The position numbers were made by a program, and so were the translations under genes. A stretch of 64,000 nucleotides of DNA from Saprospiraceae bacterium. GTDB taxonomy: Bacteria; Bacteroidota; Bacteroidia; Chitinophagales; Saprospiraceae. This document shows, one piece after another, positions 1-11,816 of the stretch. Location: positions 77,501 to 141,500 of the forward strand of contig JAHBTU010000001.1 of assembly GCA_019638455.1 (NCBI GenBank), in the 5' to 3' direction. The stretch's first letter is position 1. The number at the start of each line of letters is the position of its first letter. The notes under the pieces are model-generated. The model saw nothing but the letters and a program-made list of their open reading frames with translations, had not been told where the DNA came from and did no database searches.

Positions 1-2736
<2,736 letters not shown>

Positions 2737-2901
2737 TCCTTTTTTTTTTGATTTGCTCATGCCCCCCCGGCATGAGGGCCGCCGCGCCGCCTGCGCCCCT
2801 GCCCCTTGGCTCCTCCCGCCCCTTGTCATGTTTCGCCCCCGCTTGCGCGGCCGGCGAGAAGAAAAACAGGACGGGCCGCCTCCGCGCGGCCCCTCAAGAC
2901 A
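2737..2901 (+). other. 23S-5S spacer, GC-rich
   Basis: This 165-nt transcribed spacer begins with a T-run (2739-2749) and is then strongly C/G-rich, with CCGCCGCGCCGCC-like stretches. No tRNA is seen in it. It is probably removed by rRNA processing. Confidence 0.6.
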
Positions 2902-3016
2902 TGTTGGCGTCTTTGGCGGCGGGGACCCACCTCTTCCCATTCCGAACAGAGCCGTTAAGCCCGCCAGCGCCGATGGTACTGGGGTCGATGCCCCGGGAGA
3001 GTAGGTCGGCGCCAAC
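2902..3016 (+). rRNA. rrf: 5S ribosomal RNA
   Basis: The terminal helix is formed by TTGGCG at about 2904 and CGCCAA at 3010-3015. The conserved 5S core (CCCATTCCGAACAG, then AAGCC, then the loop E/GTAGG segment) lies between in the correct order. The length of about 112-115 nt is normal. It follows 23S in the usual rRNA operon order. Ends are accurate to a few bases. Confidence 0.93.
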
Positions 3017-3030
3017 CCAACACAACCCTC

Positions 3031-3067
3031 GCCCCCGTCGCCTTCCGGCGGCGGGGGCTTCTTTTTT
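3031..3067 (+). terminator. Intrinsic terminator of the rRNA operon
   Basis: A near-perfect 12-bp GC-rich stem (3031-3042 with 3047-3058, TTCC tetraloop) is followed by a T-rich tract, directly downstream of 5S. Confidence 0.9.
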
Positions 3068-3178
3068 GCCCCCGCCCAGCCCCAAAATCGCCAGACAGGA
3101 AAAATCGAGCGGAATGGACGTTCGCGCCGCGCTTGTATTTCACAACTCACCTCGCGTTATTGGTGCAAGGCTTGAAAA

Positions 3179-3219
3179 TGACATGGGCTAACTCTGATGA
3201 ACAGGGTTAGCCCATGTCA
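3179..3219. repeat. Perfect 14-bp inverted repeat
   Basis: TGACATGGGCTAAC (3179-3192) is followed 13 nt later by its exact reverse complement (3206-3219). It lies just past the 3' end of the minus-strand gene at 3269. Read on the minus strand it is followed by ATTTTC, so it may act as that gene's terminator. Confidence 0.6.
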
Positions 3220-3268
3220 ATATCGAACATCAATTGATTGTAGGCGCAATTGAACGAATCTTCATCAA

Positions 3269-6200
3269 TTACCATCCCGGTATAAAGTTTAGCCCCCACT
3301 GCCATTCGCGCCGTTCCTTGGCTACCGAAATAGGCAGCGCGAAATAAGGCTCCAACACCAGTGCGCCAAACAGGTTTACTCGAAGCGAGACACCTGTGGA
3401 CAAAAGTGGCTTGTGTTGGACTGGTGTAAAGCCATCGAGCGGGTCATCATCCACTGGATTCTTCTTCAGGTCATTCGATTTGAAAAATGCCAAGCCTGCG
3501 TCGAAAAAGATGTTCAAGTCTGTGAGCAGGAAGTTGGAATTAATGACCGCCAACTGGCGCGGCCCAGTGAAAGGCAGACGGATTTCCACATTGCCCACCA
3601 TCATCTTGCTGCCCAGACTGGTCTCTATCAGCTCGCGTTCGTCGTTGAAAAGCAAATTGTAGGGATAGCCGCGCACAAACCAAGGCTGCGCCACGAAAAG
3701 TGGCTGCACCGCATAGTTGCCCGATTGGTAGCCATCATCCTGATTGCCCCAAAAACGGCCATAGGCCATCCCCCTCACGGCCAACGTGAAAGGTCGTTGA
3801 TAAAAATACCGTCGGCCATCCATTAAGAAACCCGTGAAGCGCCAGAAGCCGCCCATGTATTGCTCCGCACTGATGCGATAGCGCCAGCCCTGCAAGGGCG
3901 CGGTAAAGCCAAAAAAGGAGTTGTCGCCCACAAAGGCCGCGTTCACGCTATAGATGCCAACCGGCCCAAATCGGTCGCCGCGCTGGCGCTCTTGTCCGAT
4001 AAGTGGCCCGATGAACAGATTGCCAGAGAGCGTGTCGAAAATCCCTGCAAATACATTTCGGTAAGAAGTGTTTCGAATGGAGAAAAAGTCCGTGGAAGCG
4101 CCCAATTCCACCCGCTTGGTGGCTGAAAACGGGTAAAAAGTGAAGGCATTTATTTGTTGTAAGAACTGTCTTTGCAACAATAGTTCGTCAATGACCGCCA
4201 CGTTGAACTGGCCTGAAGGCTGCGCGAGCGGTTCAAGATACAAAGGCAATCGCGCCCCGCCTGTCACGAAGGGAATATGGCCAGCACCAAAACCCCAGCC
4301 GATGGGCTTTTTTCGGTTGATGTATGAAGCCTGAAAAGCAGCATCCTGAATTTCTCCGTTGAGCGCAGCGCCCATGTAAACTTGGTTGTTGCCCAGCACA
4401 TCGCCGAAGAGCATATCCACGCCACCCAAACCACCAGCTACATTGCCAAAGCTTCGGTTGCCCGTAGCCACGCCGACCCCGGCGCTTCCCCCGATATAGT
4501 CCAACGAAAATTTTGGCCTGTACTTCACTGCTTTCAAGGTGGTGGTGTCTTCCACTTGTTTTGTGTTGATGTCGAGCAGTCGAAGATTGGTATTCACCAC
4601 ATCGCGCTTGCTGGGGGTGAATGGCGGCAAAGTGGCTGCCACCATGTCCACACTCATAGGGTCCACCTCTTCCGGGGTGAAGTCAGAGGATTTGGCTTGA
4701 TAAACCCGATACGCGCCATTGACGTAGTAGTTGTAGAGAATGCGGTCGCGGTCGTCTGCCACCGTGATGGCTGGTGCATAAGGTGTGATGCCAGTGATGC
4801 CAGTGGTCAGTTTGGTGAGTTGAAAGACCTTTTTCTCATCCAGTTTGTACCAATAGAGGTTGCGGAAGCCATCGCGGTTGCTGAGGAATATCAGATTGCC
4901 AGCCTTGTCGAAGTGGGGGTTCATGTTGTCGGCACCCGGAAAAATGTCAAGTTGCTCGGTTGTTCCCGAGGCGACATCCATGATGGCAAGGTTCATCGTC
5001 CATGCACCATTGGTACGGCCGCGTTCAAGGCTGATTTTATCGGTTGAATAAGTCAGGTAACGCCCATCGGGACTCCACTGCGGCAGTATTTCGGAAGCGG
5101 GGTCGTCGGTGAGCCGCCGCACTTTTTTTGTTTTCATGTCATAGGCATACAAATCGGTTTGGCCATTCACGAGGCCGCTGACCACGATGGTGCGTCCGTC
5201 GGGACCCCAATTGGGGTTGCTGAATGCCGGAACGCCCGGTATGGGTATTTTGTCCACTTGTTTTCCTTTGGCCACGTCGTGCACGACAAGCACACTGCGG
5301 CCTTTTTCGTAGGCATCAAAGGCGAATTGCTTGTTGTTCGGGCTCCAAGTGCCAGCACTTTCGATGAAGTTGAATTGGTCAATGTGTCCGTCCGAAACGG
5401 TGCTTGCCACTTTTTTGATGATTTTGCCGGAGGCGGCTTCCGCCAGAAAAAGGTCGGTGGAAAACAGACTTTTCTCCGAAAGGAAAATGACGTACTTGCC
5501 ATTAGGGCTAAGCACAGGGCAAATAGTCATGCGTCCGGCATCGTTTTCATCGAACAATTTTTTGCCCGGCGCTTTTTCCGCTTTTGCCATTCTGCCCAAT
5601 AGTTTTTCACGCGCTTCTCTTTTCTCCTTCGATTTTCTATCCAATTCTGAGGCTTCGAGAATGGAAATACTTTCTTTGTCCAGCCCCACATAGCGTCCGT
5701 AATGGTTGCGCAACGCTGCGCGCCATGCGGTGGAAAGCTGTTCGGTGGTGACACCCAGTGTCAACTGGGTGGCGGGTTCGAGACCGTACTTGGCCGTGTT
5801 CATGAAGTAATCCCTGATAACCTCGTCGCCATAAGTGCCAGTGACGTAGGCCCAAAACGCTTGCCCCCAACGGTAGGGGAAGTACCTGCCAGTATTCAAG
5901 TCGTTAATGCTTGGCAAGTCGCCATGCCGCACCGCATCGCGCATCCAGAGCGCCGTGTGAGGGTCCACCCGGCCAATGGACAGGTACTCTGCCAACCCTT
6001 CGATCATCCAAAGGGGAAGGTTGGCGAGGTTGCGCATGGAAGTGGAGTCGCCGCCCAGCACCATGTTGTATTGAAAGGCGTGTACCAATTCGTGGCCCAG
6101 CACATGGTGGGTTTGCTGATTGGTCATGGCTATGGGGAACACCACGCGGTTGCGCAATCCCTCGGTGACACCACCCGTGCCAACGCTTATGCTGCCCATG

Positions 6201-6496
6201 ATGGTGTTGGTCTGCTGGAACCCGGCGTGGTCGTTGTAAATGATGAGGGGGTTTTTTTGTTGGATGGTGTCGCGCAGCACCGCTTGGTGCATCGAGTACC
6301 AAAGCTCGGCAGCTGCGGCGAGCTCCTTGAGCTTTTCGGGGTTGTTCATGTAATCATAGATTTCAAAGTTCTCGGTTTGGGTCACTTTGAAATTGTGCTG
6401 CTGATAGCGGGGCTTGTTGCGCCCGAAGTATTGAGCCTCCAACGTACTGGTGGTGAAGGCAGCGAACAACAATGAAAAAAACAAAAAGCGTCTCAT
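3269..6496 (-). CDS. Exported HEXXH-peptidase / TolB-like propeller / outer-membrane barrel protein
   Basis: This is a 1075-residue protein with a signal peptide (residues 1-21, ending LEAQ). An N-terminal gluzincin-type domain carries GHELVHAF (H135, E136, H139) and a downstream WMIEGLAEY giving the likely third ligand E167. Residues about 320-620 contain repeated TolB/DPP-like blade motifs such as WSPDGRYLTYS and LSPNGKYVIFLSE. The last 350 or so residues are rich in alternating aromatic and glycine strands and end ...GLNFIPGW, like a BamA/surface-antigen type beta-barrel. The family is widespread in Bacteroidota, often called TolB-like or peptidase MA, and has no firm function. A cell-envelope protease or assembly role is inference. 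It is transcribed alone, with a 260-bp upstream region shared with the divergent 6756 gene. Confidence 0.85.
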   Translation of the reverse strand: MRRFLFFSLLFAAFTTSTLEAQYFGRNKPRYQQHNFKVTQTENFEIYDYMNNPEKLKELAAAAELWYSMHQAVLRDTIQQKNPLIIYNDHAGFQQTNTIMGSISVGTGGVTEGLRNRVVFPIAMTNQQTHHVLGHELVHAFQYNMVLGGDSTSMRNLANLPLWMIEGLAEYLSIGRVDPHTALWMRDAVRHGDLPSINDLNTGRYFPYRWGQAFWAYVTGTYGDEVIRDYFMNTAKYGLEPATQLTLGVTTEQLSTAWRAALRNHYGRYVGLDKESISILEASELDRKSKEKREAREKLLGRMAKAEKAPGKKLFDENDAGRMTICPVLSPNGKYVIFLSEKSLFSTDLFLAEAASGKIIKKVASTVSDGHIDQFNFIESAGTWSPNNKQFAFDAYEKGRSVLVVHDVAKGKQVDKIPIPGVPAFSNPNWGPDGRTIVVSGLVNGQTDLYAYDMKTKKVRRLTDDPASEILPQWSPDGRYLTYSTDKISLERGRTNGAWTMNLAIMDVASGTTEQLDIFPGADNMNPHFDKAGNLIFLSNRDGFRNLYWYKLDEKKVFQLTKLTTGITGITPYAPAITVADDRDRILYNYYVNGAYRVYQAKSSDFTPEEVDPMSVDMVAATLPPFTPSKRDVVNTNLRLLDINTKQVEDTTTLKAVKYRPKFSLDYIGGSAGVGVATGNRSFGNVAGGLGGVDMLFGDVLGNNQVYMGAALNGEIQDAAFQASYINRKKPIGWGFGAGHIPFVTGGARLPLYLEPLAQPSGQFNVAVIDELLLQRQFLQQINAFTFYPFSATKRVELGASTDFFSIRNTSYRNVFAGIFDTLSGNLFIGPLIGQERQRGDRFGPVGIYSVNAAFVGDNSFFGFTAPLQGWRYRISAEQYMGGFWRFTGFLMDGRRYFYQRPFTLAVRGMAYGRFWGNQDDGYQSGNYAVQPLFVAQPWFVRGYPYNLLFNDERELIETSLGSKMMVGNVEIRLPFTGPRQLAVINSNFLLTDLNIFFDAGLAFFKSNDLKKNPVDDDPLDGFTPVQHKPLLSTGVSLRVNLFGALVLEPYFALPISVAKERREWQWGLNFIPGW

Positions 6497-6755
6497 GGTT
6501 ACGTGATTTTTGCTGATTGGGCAACAATCAAGGTTTTTGGTTGTAAGCCCATTGTGGCTTTAATGTTTGGCTAACAAAAAACTTGGTTTTAGGAATTACT
6601 TGTTCAGACGGTTGTGCGTGTGCAAAATGTTGGTTTTTGCAGAATTAAACTCGTTATTCCGCCGAATGGCATTTAACGCTCTTAACATTTGCCGTGACGA
6701 AAAATTATACGAGCGGATGTTAGCGCGTGGTTAAAACAAAGGGAAAGGTAAATGT

Positions 6756-7592
6756 TTGTCCAAAAAGAAAATGTTTCAATCGGGTAACAAAATATCAGTG
6801 TCGCTCCGCCTGCTGTGGATTGGTCTCTGCGCATTGGCCATGCTGGCGCAAACGCGCTTGTTGCTGGGGTTTTCGCTTCGGCCCGGCTGGCTGGATGGGT
6901 TTGTGTTGGGCGGTTCGGTGTTTGCCTATCATTTCACTCACCCCCACAGGCGGATGAGAGCTGGCGCTTGGTTGGCGGGGGGGCTGGGCGCAATATGTTT
7001 TCTGCTATCGTTATGGGGCGATGGGGTGTCCAATTTGAGGGTGAGCTCGTGGCAAAGCGCGGTCTTGGTGCCAGTCGCTTTGTGGTCGCTTTACTATGGC
7101 TTGCGAAGCCCCGGCAACGCGGGGCTTCGGGGCGTGCCAATGGCCAAGCCCCTTGCGGTGGCGCTTGCATGGGCTTGGGTGACGGTGCTGCTGCCCGTGC
7201 CGACGGGGCGTTGGGGCGAGGCGGGCATGATTTTGCTCGGCAGGACAGCCTTTGTTTTTGCTCTGGCTTTGGCTTACGATTGGGCGGATTTGGCTTACGA
7301 CCAACAAAGGGGGCTTCAAACTTTGGCCGGAAGATTGGGTCGCAAGCGCACGTTTCTGCTCATCAATGGCGCATTGCTGTGTGCGGCTCTGTGTAGCGTT
7401 GCCAATGTTTATCTAAAAATGTACGAGCCGGGTATGGCTTTTGCATTGCTCATATCGCTCGCGTGGAGTGCCGGGTGGTTGCCTTTTGTCTTGTCAAAAA
7501 ATGCCGACGTGGTGGCTCAAAAAATGCTGATTGATGGGCTTATGCTTTTGCAGTGCTTGATGCTTGGCATCGTCTCCTTTTGTGCTGAATAA
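6756..7592 (+). CDS. UbiA-like polytopic membrane protein, first Asp motif degenerate
   Basis: This 278-residue protein consists of several hydrophobic segments. Residues 175-190 read DWADLAYDQQRGLQTL, which matches the second Asp-rich motif of UbiA prenyltransferases (DxxxDxxxGxxTL). The following LGRKRT also fits. The first motif expected in the family (NDxxD) is not seen. At the corresponding place stands FAYHFTHPHRR (residues 56-66). It could be a divergent prenyltransferase with different chemistry, or a non-catalytic relative. The start is uncertain. TTG at 6756 has GGGAAAGG 7 nt upstream, while ATG at 6771 would give a product five residues shorter. Confidence 0.6.
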   Translation: MSKKKMFQSGNKISVSLRLLWIGLCALAMLAQTRLLLGFSLRPGWLDGFVLGGSVFAYHFTHPHRRMRAGAWLAGGLGAICFLLSLWGDGVSNLRVSSWQSAVLVPVALWSLYYGLRSPGNAGLRGVPMAKPLAVALAWAWVTVLLPVPTGRWGEAGMILLGRTAFVFALALAYDWADLAYDQQRGLQTLAGRLGRKRTFLLINGALLCAALCSVANVYLKMYEPGMAFALLISLAWSAGWLPFVLSKNADVVAQKMLIDGLMLLQCLMLGIVSFCAE

Positions 7593-7712
7593 GTCCTCCT
7601 TTTCCCCCCCTCGCCCTCGATATCTCTACCTGTTTTGACCGCGTTGTTTAGCGCCTCTTGGCAAAACGTGGTTTTTAACCAAGATAAGTTCTTCTTGGAC
7701 ATATCATCGCAC

Positions 7713-7720
7713 TACCTTTG
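7713..7720 (+). promoter_or_regulatory. Putative -7 element TACCTTTG for the M36 protease
   Basis: This is an exact match to the Bacteroidota -7 consensus TAnnTTTG, about 70 nt upstream of the M36 start. No convincing -33 TTG at standard spacing is visible. Confidence 0.4.
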
Positions 7721-7792
7721 ACCACCTCTTGAATCACAACCTGATTCTTCATTTCAAACATTGGTACTTTTTCCAAATCAAACTTCGTGTCT

Positions 7793-10700
7793 ATGATTTT
7801 GCTCCGTTTACCGCGCCTTTGGCTCGCGGTGGCTTTTGTGTTGTTTGTGGCGAATGCCACGCAAGCACAAACCGCTGACCGCCCCCGTGAGACCGCAATT
7901 CGTTTTTTACAAGAAAACCCCGCTCAGTTTGGCCTTACAAAGGCCGATGTGTCTGACCTCAACGTGACGGACGAGTATTTGAGCAAGCACAATGGCGTGA
8001 CCCACGTCTGGGTGCAACAACAGCACAAGGGGATTCCGTTGTTCAATGGCCTGTTTGGCCTGCATGTGAAACCTGATGGCAGTGTGCTGACGTTGGGCCA
8101 TCGCTTTGTTCCCGAGTTGTCGGCCAAAGTCAATACCATACTGCCTTCGCTCAGCGCGAGCAAGGCCGTTGAGATGGCCTTTGCCAACTTGGGCTTCACG
8201 GGGTTCCAGGCCCCTGCGCTGCGCCAAAAAATCAACGACCGCAATTTCGTGTTTGACGGCGGCGCTGTTTCCAAAAGCGAAATTCCTGTGTCTGCCTGTT
8301 TTGAATTGCAACGCGACGGTTCCGTGCGGTTGGCGTGGACGCTCGTCATTGAGCAAGCCACTTCTTCCGATATCTGGAATATGCGCGTGGACGCACAAAC
8401 GGGACTGATTTTGAGCAAATACAATCACACTGTTTATTGTCAGGCAGGCCACGCGCATCGGGTGGGCGATGTGTGCGACGATGAGCAACCTGCCGCCGCT
8501 CCGGCTGTCGAAACATCGAAGGCTTCGTCGCCTCCTCAGGCTTCGGGCACTTACAACGTGTTCGCGCTGCCAGTCGAAAGCCCTGCGCACGGCGACCGCA
8601 GCCTCGTGGTCAATCCCGCCGACCCGGTTGCCTCCCCCTACGGCTGGCACGATACCAATGGCGCTCCCGGAGCCGAATACACCTACACGCGAGGCAATAA
8701 CGTGTGGGCTTACGACGACCGCAACAACGACAATGTGGGCACCGCCGCCGAATCGGCACAGGGCGGCCCCTCGCTCATTTTTGATTTTCCCTACGACCCC
8801 AACGGCGAACCGTTGGAAAATCTGGATGCGGCCATCACCAACCTGTTTTACATGAACAATATGTTGCACGACATCACCTATCGTTTTGGATTCGACGAAC
8901 AGGCGGGCAATTTTCAGGCAAACAACTACGGAAAGGGTGGCGCTGGTAACGATGCCGTGCAAGCAAACGCCATTGATGGCTTCACGGCTGCCAACCAGTC
9001 GGTGAACAACGCAAACTTCTCGACACCGCCTGACGGCAGCAGCCCTCGTATGCAAATGTTCGTGTGGACGCGTTCGGGTGGTCAATTGCTCACAGTGGAT
9101 GAGCCTGGGCCCGTAGCAGGCTCCTACTCTGTTTCCACAGCCTCAGGTTGGGGCGCGCCTATCACTGATACACCCGTGACGGGTTTGGTGGAAATTGTGA
9201 ACGACGGAACTTCGGCACCTACCCTCGGTTGTGGCCCCCTTCAGAATGACTTGACGGGTAAAATAGCGTTGGTTGACCGTCAGGTGTGTCAGTTTGGCGT
9301 GAAAGCCCTCAATGCTCAGAATGCGGGTGCCATTGGCTGCATCATTTGCAACTTCGAGGAAGGGCTGGTCAACATGGCCGCTGGCACCGCTGGAGGACAG
9401 GTGAACATCCCTGTTGTCATGTTGAAAAAATCGGACTGCGACCAAATTCGCCAATATGCTGGCAGCGGCCTCATCGTGTCGTTGGTGCAGCCGGGTTCTG
9501 CCGGCCCTGAATTCATAGATGGTGACTTTGACAATGGCATCATCGCCCACGAGTACGGTCACGGCATCTCCAATCGCCTCACGGGTGGCCCTAACAACAC
9601 CGCTTGCCTTTCCAACGAGGAACAAATGGGTGAGGGCTGGAGCGACTTTTTCACGCTGGTCAAATCAGCCCGCCCGGGCGATTTTGCCGAAAAACGCCGT
9701 GGCATCGGCACTTTCGTTTTGCGTCAGAACAACGAAGGCACCGGCATTCGCCGGTACCCCTATTCCGCAAACATGGCTATCAGCCCTGTCACTTACGGAA
9801 CGGTAGCCGAAAACACACAAGTACACGCCTTGGGAGAAGTGTGGGCAGCCATGACGTGGGACCTCTATTGGGCAATGGTAGAAAAATACGGCTTTGACCC
9901 TGACCTCACCAACCCGAACAGCGGCAACGCACGCGCCATCCAACTCGTGATGGATGGCATGAAATTGCAGCCTTGCAGACCCGGATTCGTGGATGGCCGC
10001 GACGCCATCATGGCCGCCGATATCCTCAACTACGACGGTGCCGATACTTGCCTCATCAGCGCCGTGTTTGCGCGTCGGGGGTTGGGCTATCTCGCCGACC
10101 AAGGGAGCAATGCCGACGCAGCCGACGGCGTGGAAAATTTTGACCCGATTCCAACCTGCATAAAAGAAGTGAAAATCAAGAAGGAAACGACCACGCCGCT
10201 CATCGAGCCGGGCGAAATCGCCGAATTCAAAATCACGATTACCAACCATCGGGACGAAACAGCCAACGATGTGGTCGTGCTCGACGAATTGCCCAGCGGA
10301 CTCACGCTCGTCTCGGCTTCCGATGGCGGCACCTTTGCCAACGGGTATGTGACTTGGAATCTCGGTGCAATGCCAACCGGACAGGTCAAAACCCTCACTT
10401 ACTCGGCCAAGTCTGCCGATTTTGTCGGCTCTTTGCGCTATTTCCAAGACCCATTGGATAGCGATGGCGAATGGCTTTCTTTCGATTATCTCGAATCAGG
10501 ACACTTTTTCTCTTTCCAGTCAGACGAGTTCGTCAGCGGCGACGGCGCTTGGTTGGCAGAGACCCCGCTTGCCGAAAGCCGGTTCTCCCTTGAATACATC
10601 GAGGAGACACTTTTCACGGTCACTGGCAATCAACCCGTGCTGCGTTTTTGGCACCAATACGACACCGAGCCCGGCGTTGATGCGGGCATCGTGGAGATAA

Positions 10701-11341
10701 AACGCACGGGCGAACAGGCATGGGCCCCGTTCCCCGAAGACAGGCTGATTCGCAACCCTTACCCCCGCAAAGTCGCTTACAACACCTTTGCCCAAGCCTA
10801 CTTGAGCGGCTTCTCCGGCCATTCGGACGGATGGGTGCAGACCTATATTGATCTTTCCGACTACGCGGGGCAAAACGTGTCCATTCGTTTCAGGGTTGGC
10901 ACGAACGCTGGCTCTGCGACCGGGGTGGTCGGCAAGTGGTATGTGGACGAAATCGAAGTGTTGGACCTCTACAACTTCGACAGCGAGGCTTGCGTGAGCA
11001 GCGAAGGGGAAGTGGCTTGCGCCAAAGCGCCTGCTCGTGGGGTCATCGTGCAGCCGGGCATCGTCAGCACCGACGCTCCCGGCAGCCATCAGTTGCCGAT
11101 GCAAGTGCAGCCCAACCCCGCCGCCGATTTTGTGCACATCAGCATCGGTCAGGCACTTACTGGTCAGGTGCGTGTGCAGCTCATTGGCGCGGATGGCCGC
11201 ACGGCACTCGTTCGCCAGTTGGAAGGCATCGCTGCGGGTCAAATCGTGACCCTCGACGTGCAGCAAGTACCTGCGGGCATTTACATGGTGCGTCTTGAAA
11301 GCGCGACGGGCAGCAGCGTGAAAAAGGTGGTGATTCGTTGA
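7793..11341 (+). CDS. Secreted M36 (fungalysin-type) metallopeptidase with PA domain and T9SS tail
   Basis: The ATG start at 7793 gives 1182 residues with a clear signal peptide (to about residue 26, ATQAQ). A GTG two codons upstream is less likely. An FTP/PepSY-like propeptide region is followed by the M36 catalytic domain with HEYGH (586-590) and the third ligand in EGWSDF (E614). A protease-associated domain is inserted at about 463-570, before the HEXXH. Residues about 800-870 form a DUF11-like conserved repeat (FKITITNHRDETANDVVVLD), followed by a jelly-roll-like segment. The last 80 residues (QVQPNPAADF ... GIYMVRLE ... KKVVIR) are a type A T9SS sorting domain. The protein is expected to be exported through the outer membrane and act extracellularly on proteins. 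Confidence 0.93.
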   Translation: MILLRLPRLWLAVAFVLFVANATQAQTADRPRETAIRFLQENPAQFGLTKADVSDLNVTDEYLSKHNGVTHVWVQQQHKGIPLFNGLFGLHVKPDGSVLTLGHRFVPELSAKVNTILPSLSASKAVEMAFANLGFTGFQAPALRQKINDRNFVFDGGAVSKSEIPVSACFELQRDGSVRLAWTLVIEQATSSDIWNMRVDAQTGLILSKYNHTVYCQAGHAHRVGDVCDDEQPAAAPAVETSKASSPPQASGTYNVFALPVESPAHGDRSLVVNPADPVASPYGWHDTNGAPGAEYTYTRGNNVWAYDDRNNDNVGTAAESAQGGPSLIFDFPYDPNGEPLENLDAAITNLFYMNNMLHDITYRFGFDEQAGNFQANNYGKGGAGNDAVQANAIDGFTAANQSVNNANFSTPPDGSSPRMQMFVWTRSGGQLLTVDEPGPVAGSYSVSTASGWGAPITDTPVTGLVEIVNDGTSAPTLGCGPLQNDLTGKIALVDRQVCQFGVKALNAQNAGAIGCIICNFEEGLVNMAAGTAGGQVNIPVVMLKKSDCDQIRQYAGSGLIVSLVQPGSAGPEFIDGDFDNGIIAHEYGHGISNRLTGGPNNTACLSNEEQMGEGWSDFFTLVKSARPGDFAEKRRGIGTFVLRQNNEGTGIRRYPYSANMAISPVTYGTVAENTQVHALGEVWAAMTWDLYWAMVEKYGFDPDLTNPNSGNARAIQLVMDGMKLQPCRPGFVDGRDAIMAADILNYDGADTCLISAVFARRGLGYLADQGSNADAADGVENFDPIPTCIKEVKIKKETTTPLIEPGEIAEFKITITNHRDETANDVVVLDELPSGLTLVSASDGGTFANGYVTWNLGAMPTGQVKTLTYSAKSADFVGSLRYFQDPLDSDGEWLSFDYLESGHFFSFQSDEFVSGDGAWLAETPLAESRFSLEYIEETLFTVTGNQPVLRFWHQYDTEPGVDAGIVEIKRTGEQAWAPFPEDRLIRNPYPRKVAYNTFAQAYLSGFSGHSDGWVQTYIDLSDYAGQNVSIRFRVGTNAGSATGVVGKWYVDEIEVLDLYNFDSEACVSSEGEVACAKAPARGVIVQPGIVSTDAPGSHQLPMQVQPNPAADFVHISIGQALTGQVRVQLIGADGRTALVRQLEGIAAGQIVTLDVQQVPAGIYMVRLESATGSSVKKVVIR

Positions 11342-11728
11342 CGAGGCGCTGATGCCGCCCCGATGCGGATGGCAGGCACTTTCTAAAAATAGCACAGTTC
11401 GGGTCGTTCGGTTTGGAAGCCGGGCGACCCGTTGTGTTTTGCAACTTAGGCATTTGGTAAAAAAACTCCCCTTCCCCACAAATCTGTCATCCCGAACCGC
11501 CAGCCAGCGGAGAAGCATGACAACATGGCGGGTGAAAGTTGCTGTCGTTTTTTCTTGTAAATCCTGTCAAAACATATAAGGCTGTCGTCCGATTCCACTG
11601 CGTTTGGAGGCTGAATAACTTTTTACAAATACTCAAATTTTGTTCGAAGGCATCATCCCAGCCATCATCGCACCCGTCGCATGGAAAGTAGCAGAATTGC
11701 GCGAAAAGTAATCAGACATCATAAAAAA
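11342..11728. other. Intergenic region without a supportable gene
   Basis: Frames here are short and lack family-like features. A stretch near 11560 (TTGTAAATCCTGTCAAAA) recurs near 18610-18640, so it is probably a common intergenic repeat fragment. Confidence 0.5.
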
Positions 11729-11756
11729 GCCCGAACCGCGATAACGCGGTTCGGGC
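11729..11756 (-). terminator. Intrinsic terminator of the DUF5916 gene
   Basis: A perfect 12-bp stem (11729-11740 with 11745-11756, ATAA loop) is followed on the minus strand by a T-rich tract (complement of ATAAAAAA). A second hairpin lies at 11778-11808, between it and the stop codon. Confidence 0.8.
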
Positions 11757-11816
11757 ACACCTAAATCATTTCTATTAGAATCCGCTCGCCCTGCGAGCGG
11801 GCGGATTCCAAAGACT

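Noticed and set aside
4382..5047. 221-codon plus-strand frame, and similar long antisense frames such as 7907-9085, 24245-25840 and 43126-44310
   Set aside because: They are antisense to well-supported genes and have no family features. Long antisense frames are common at this base composition.
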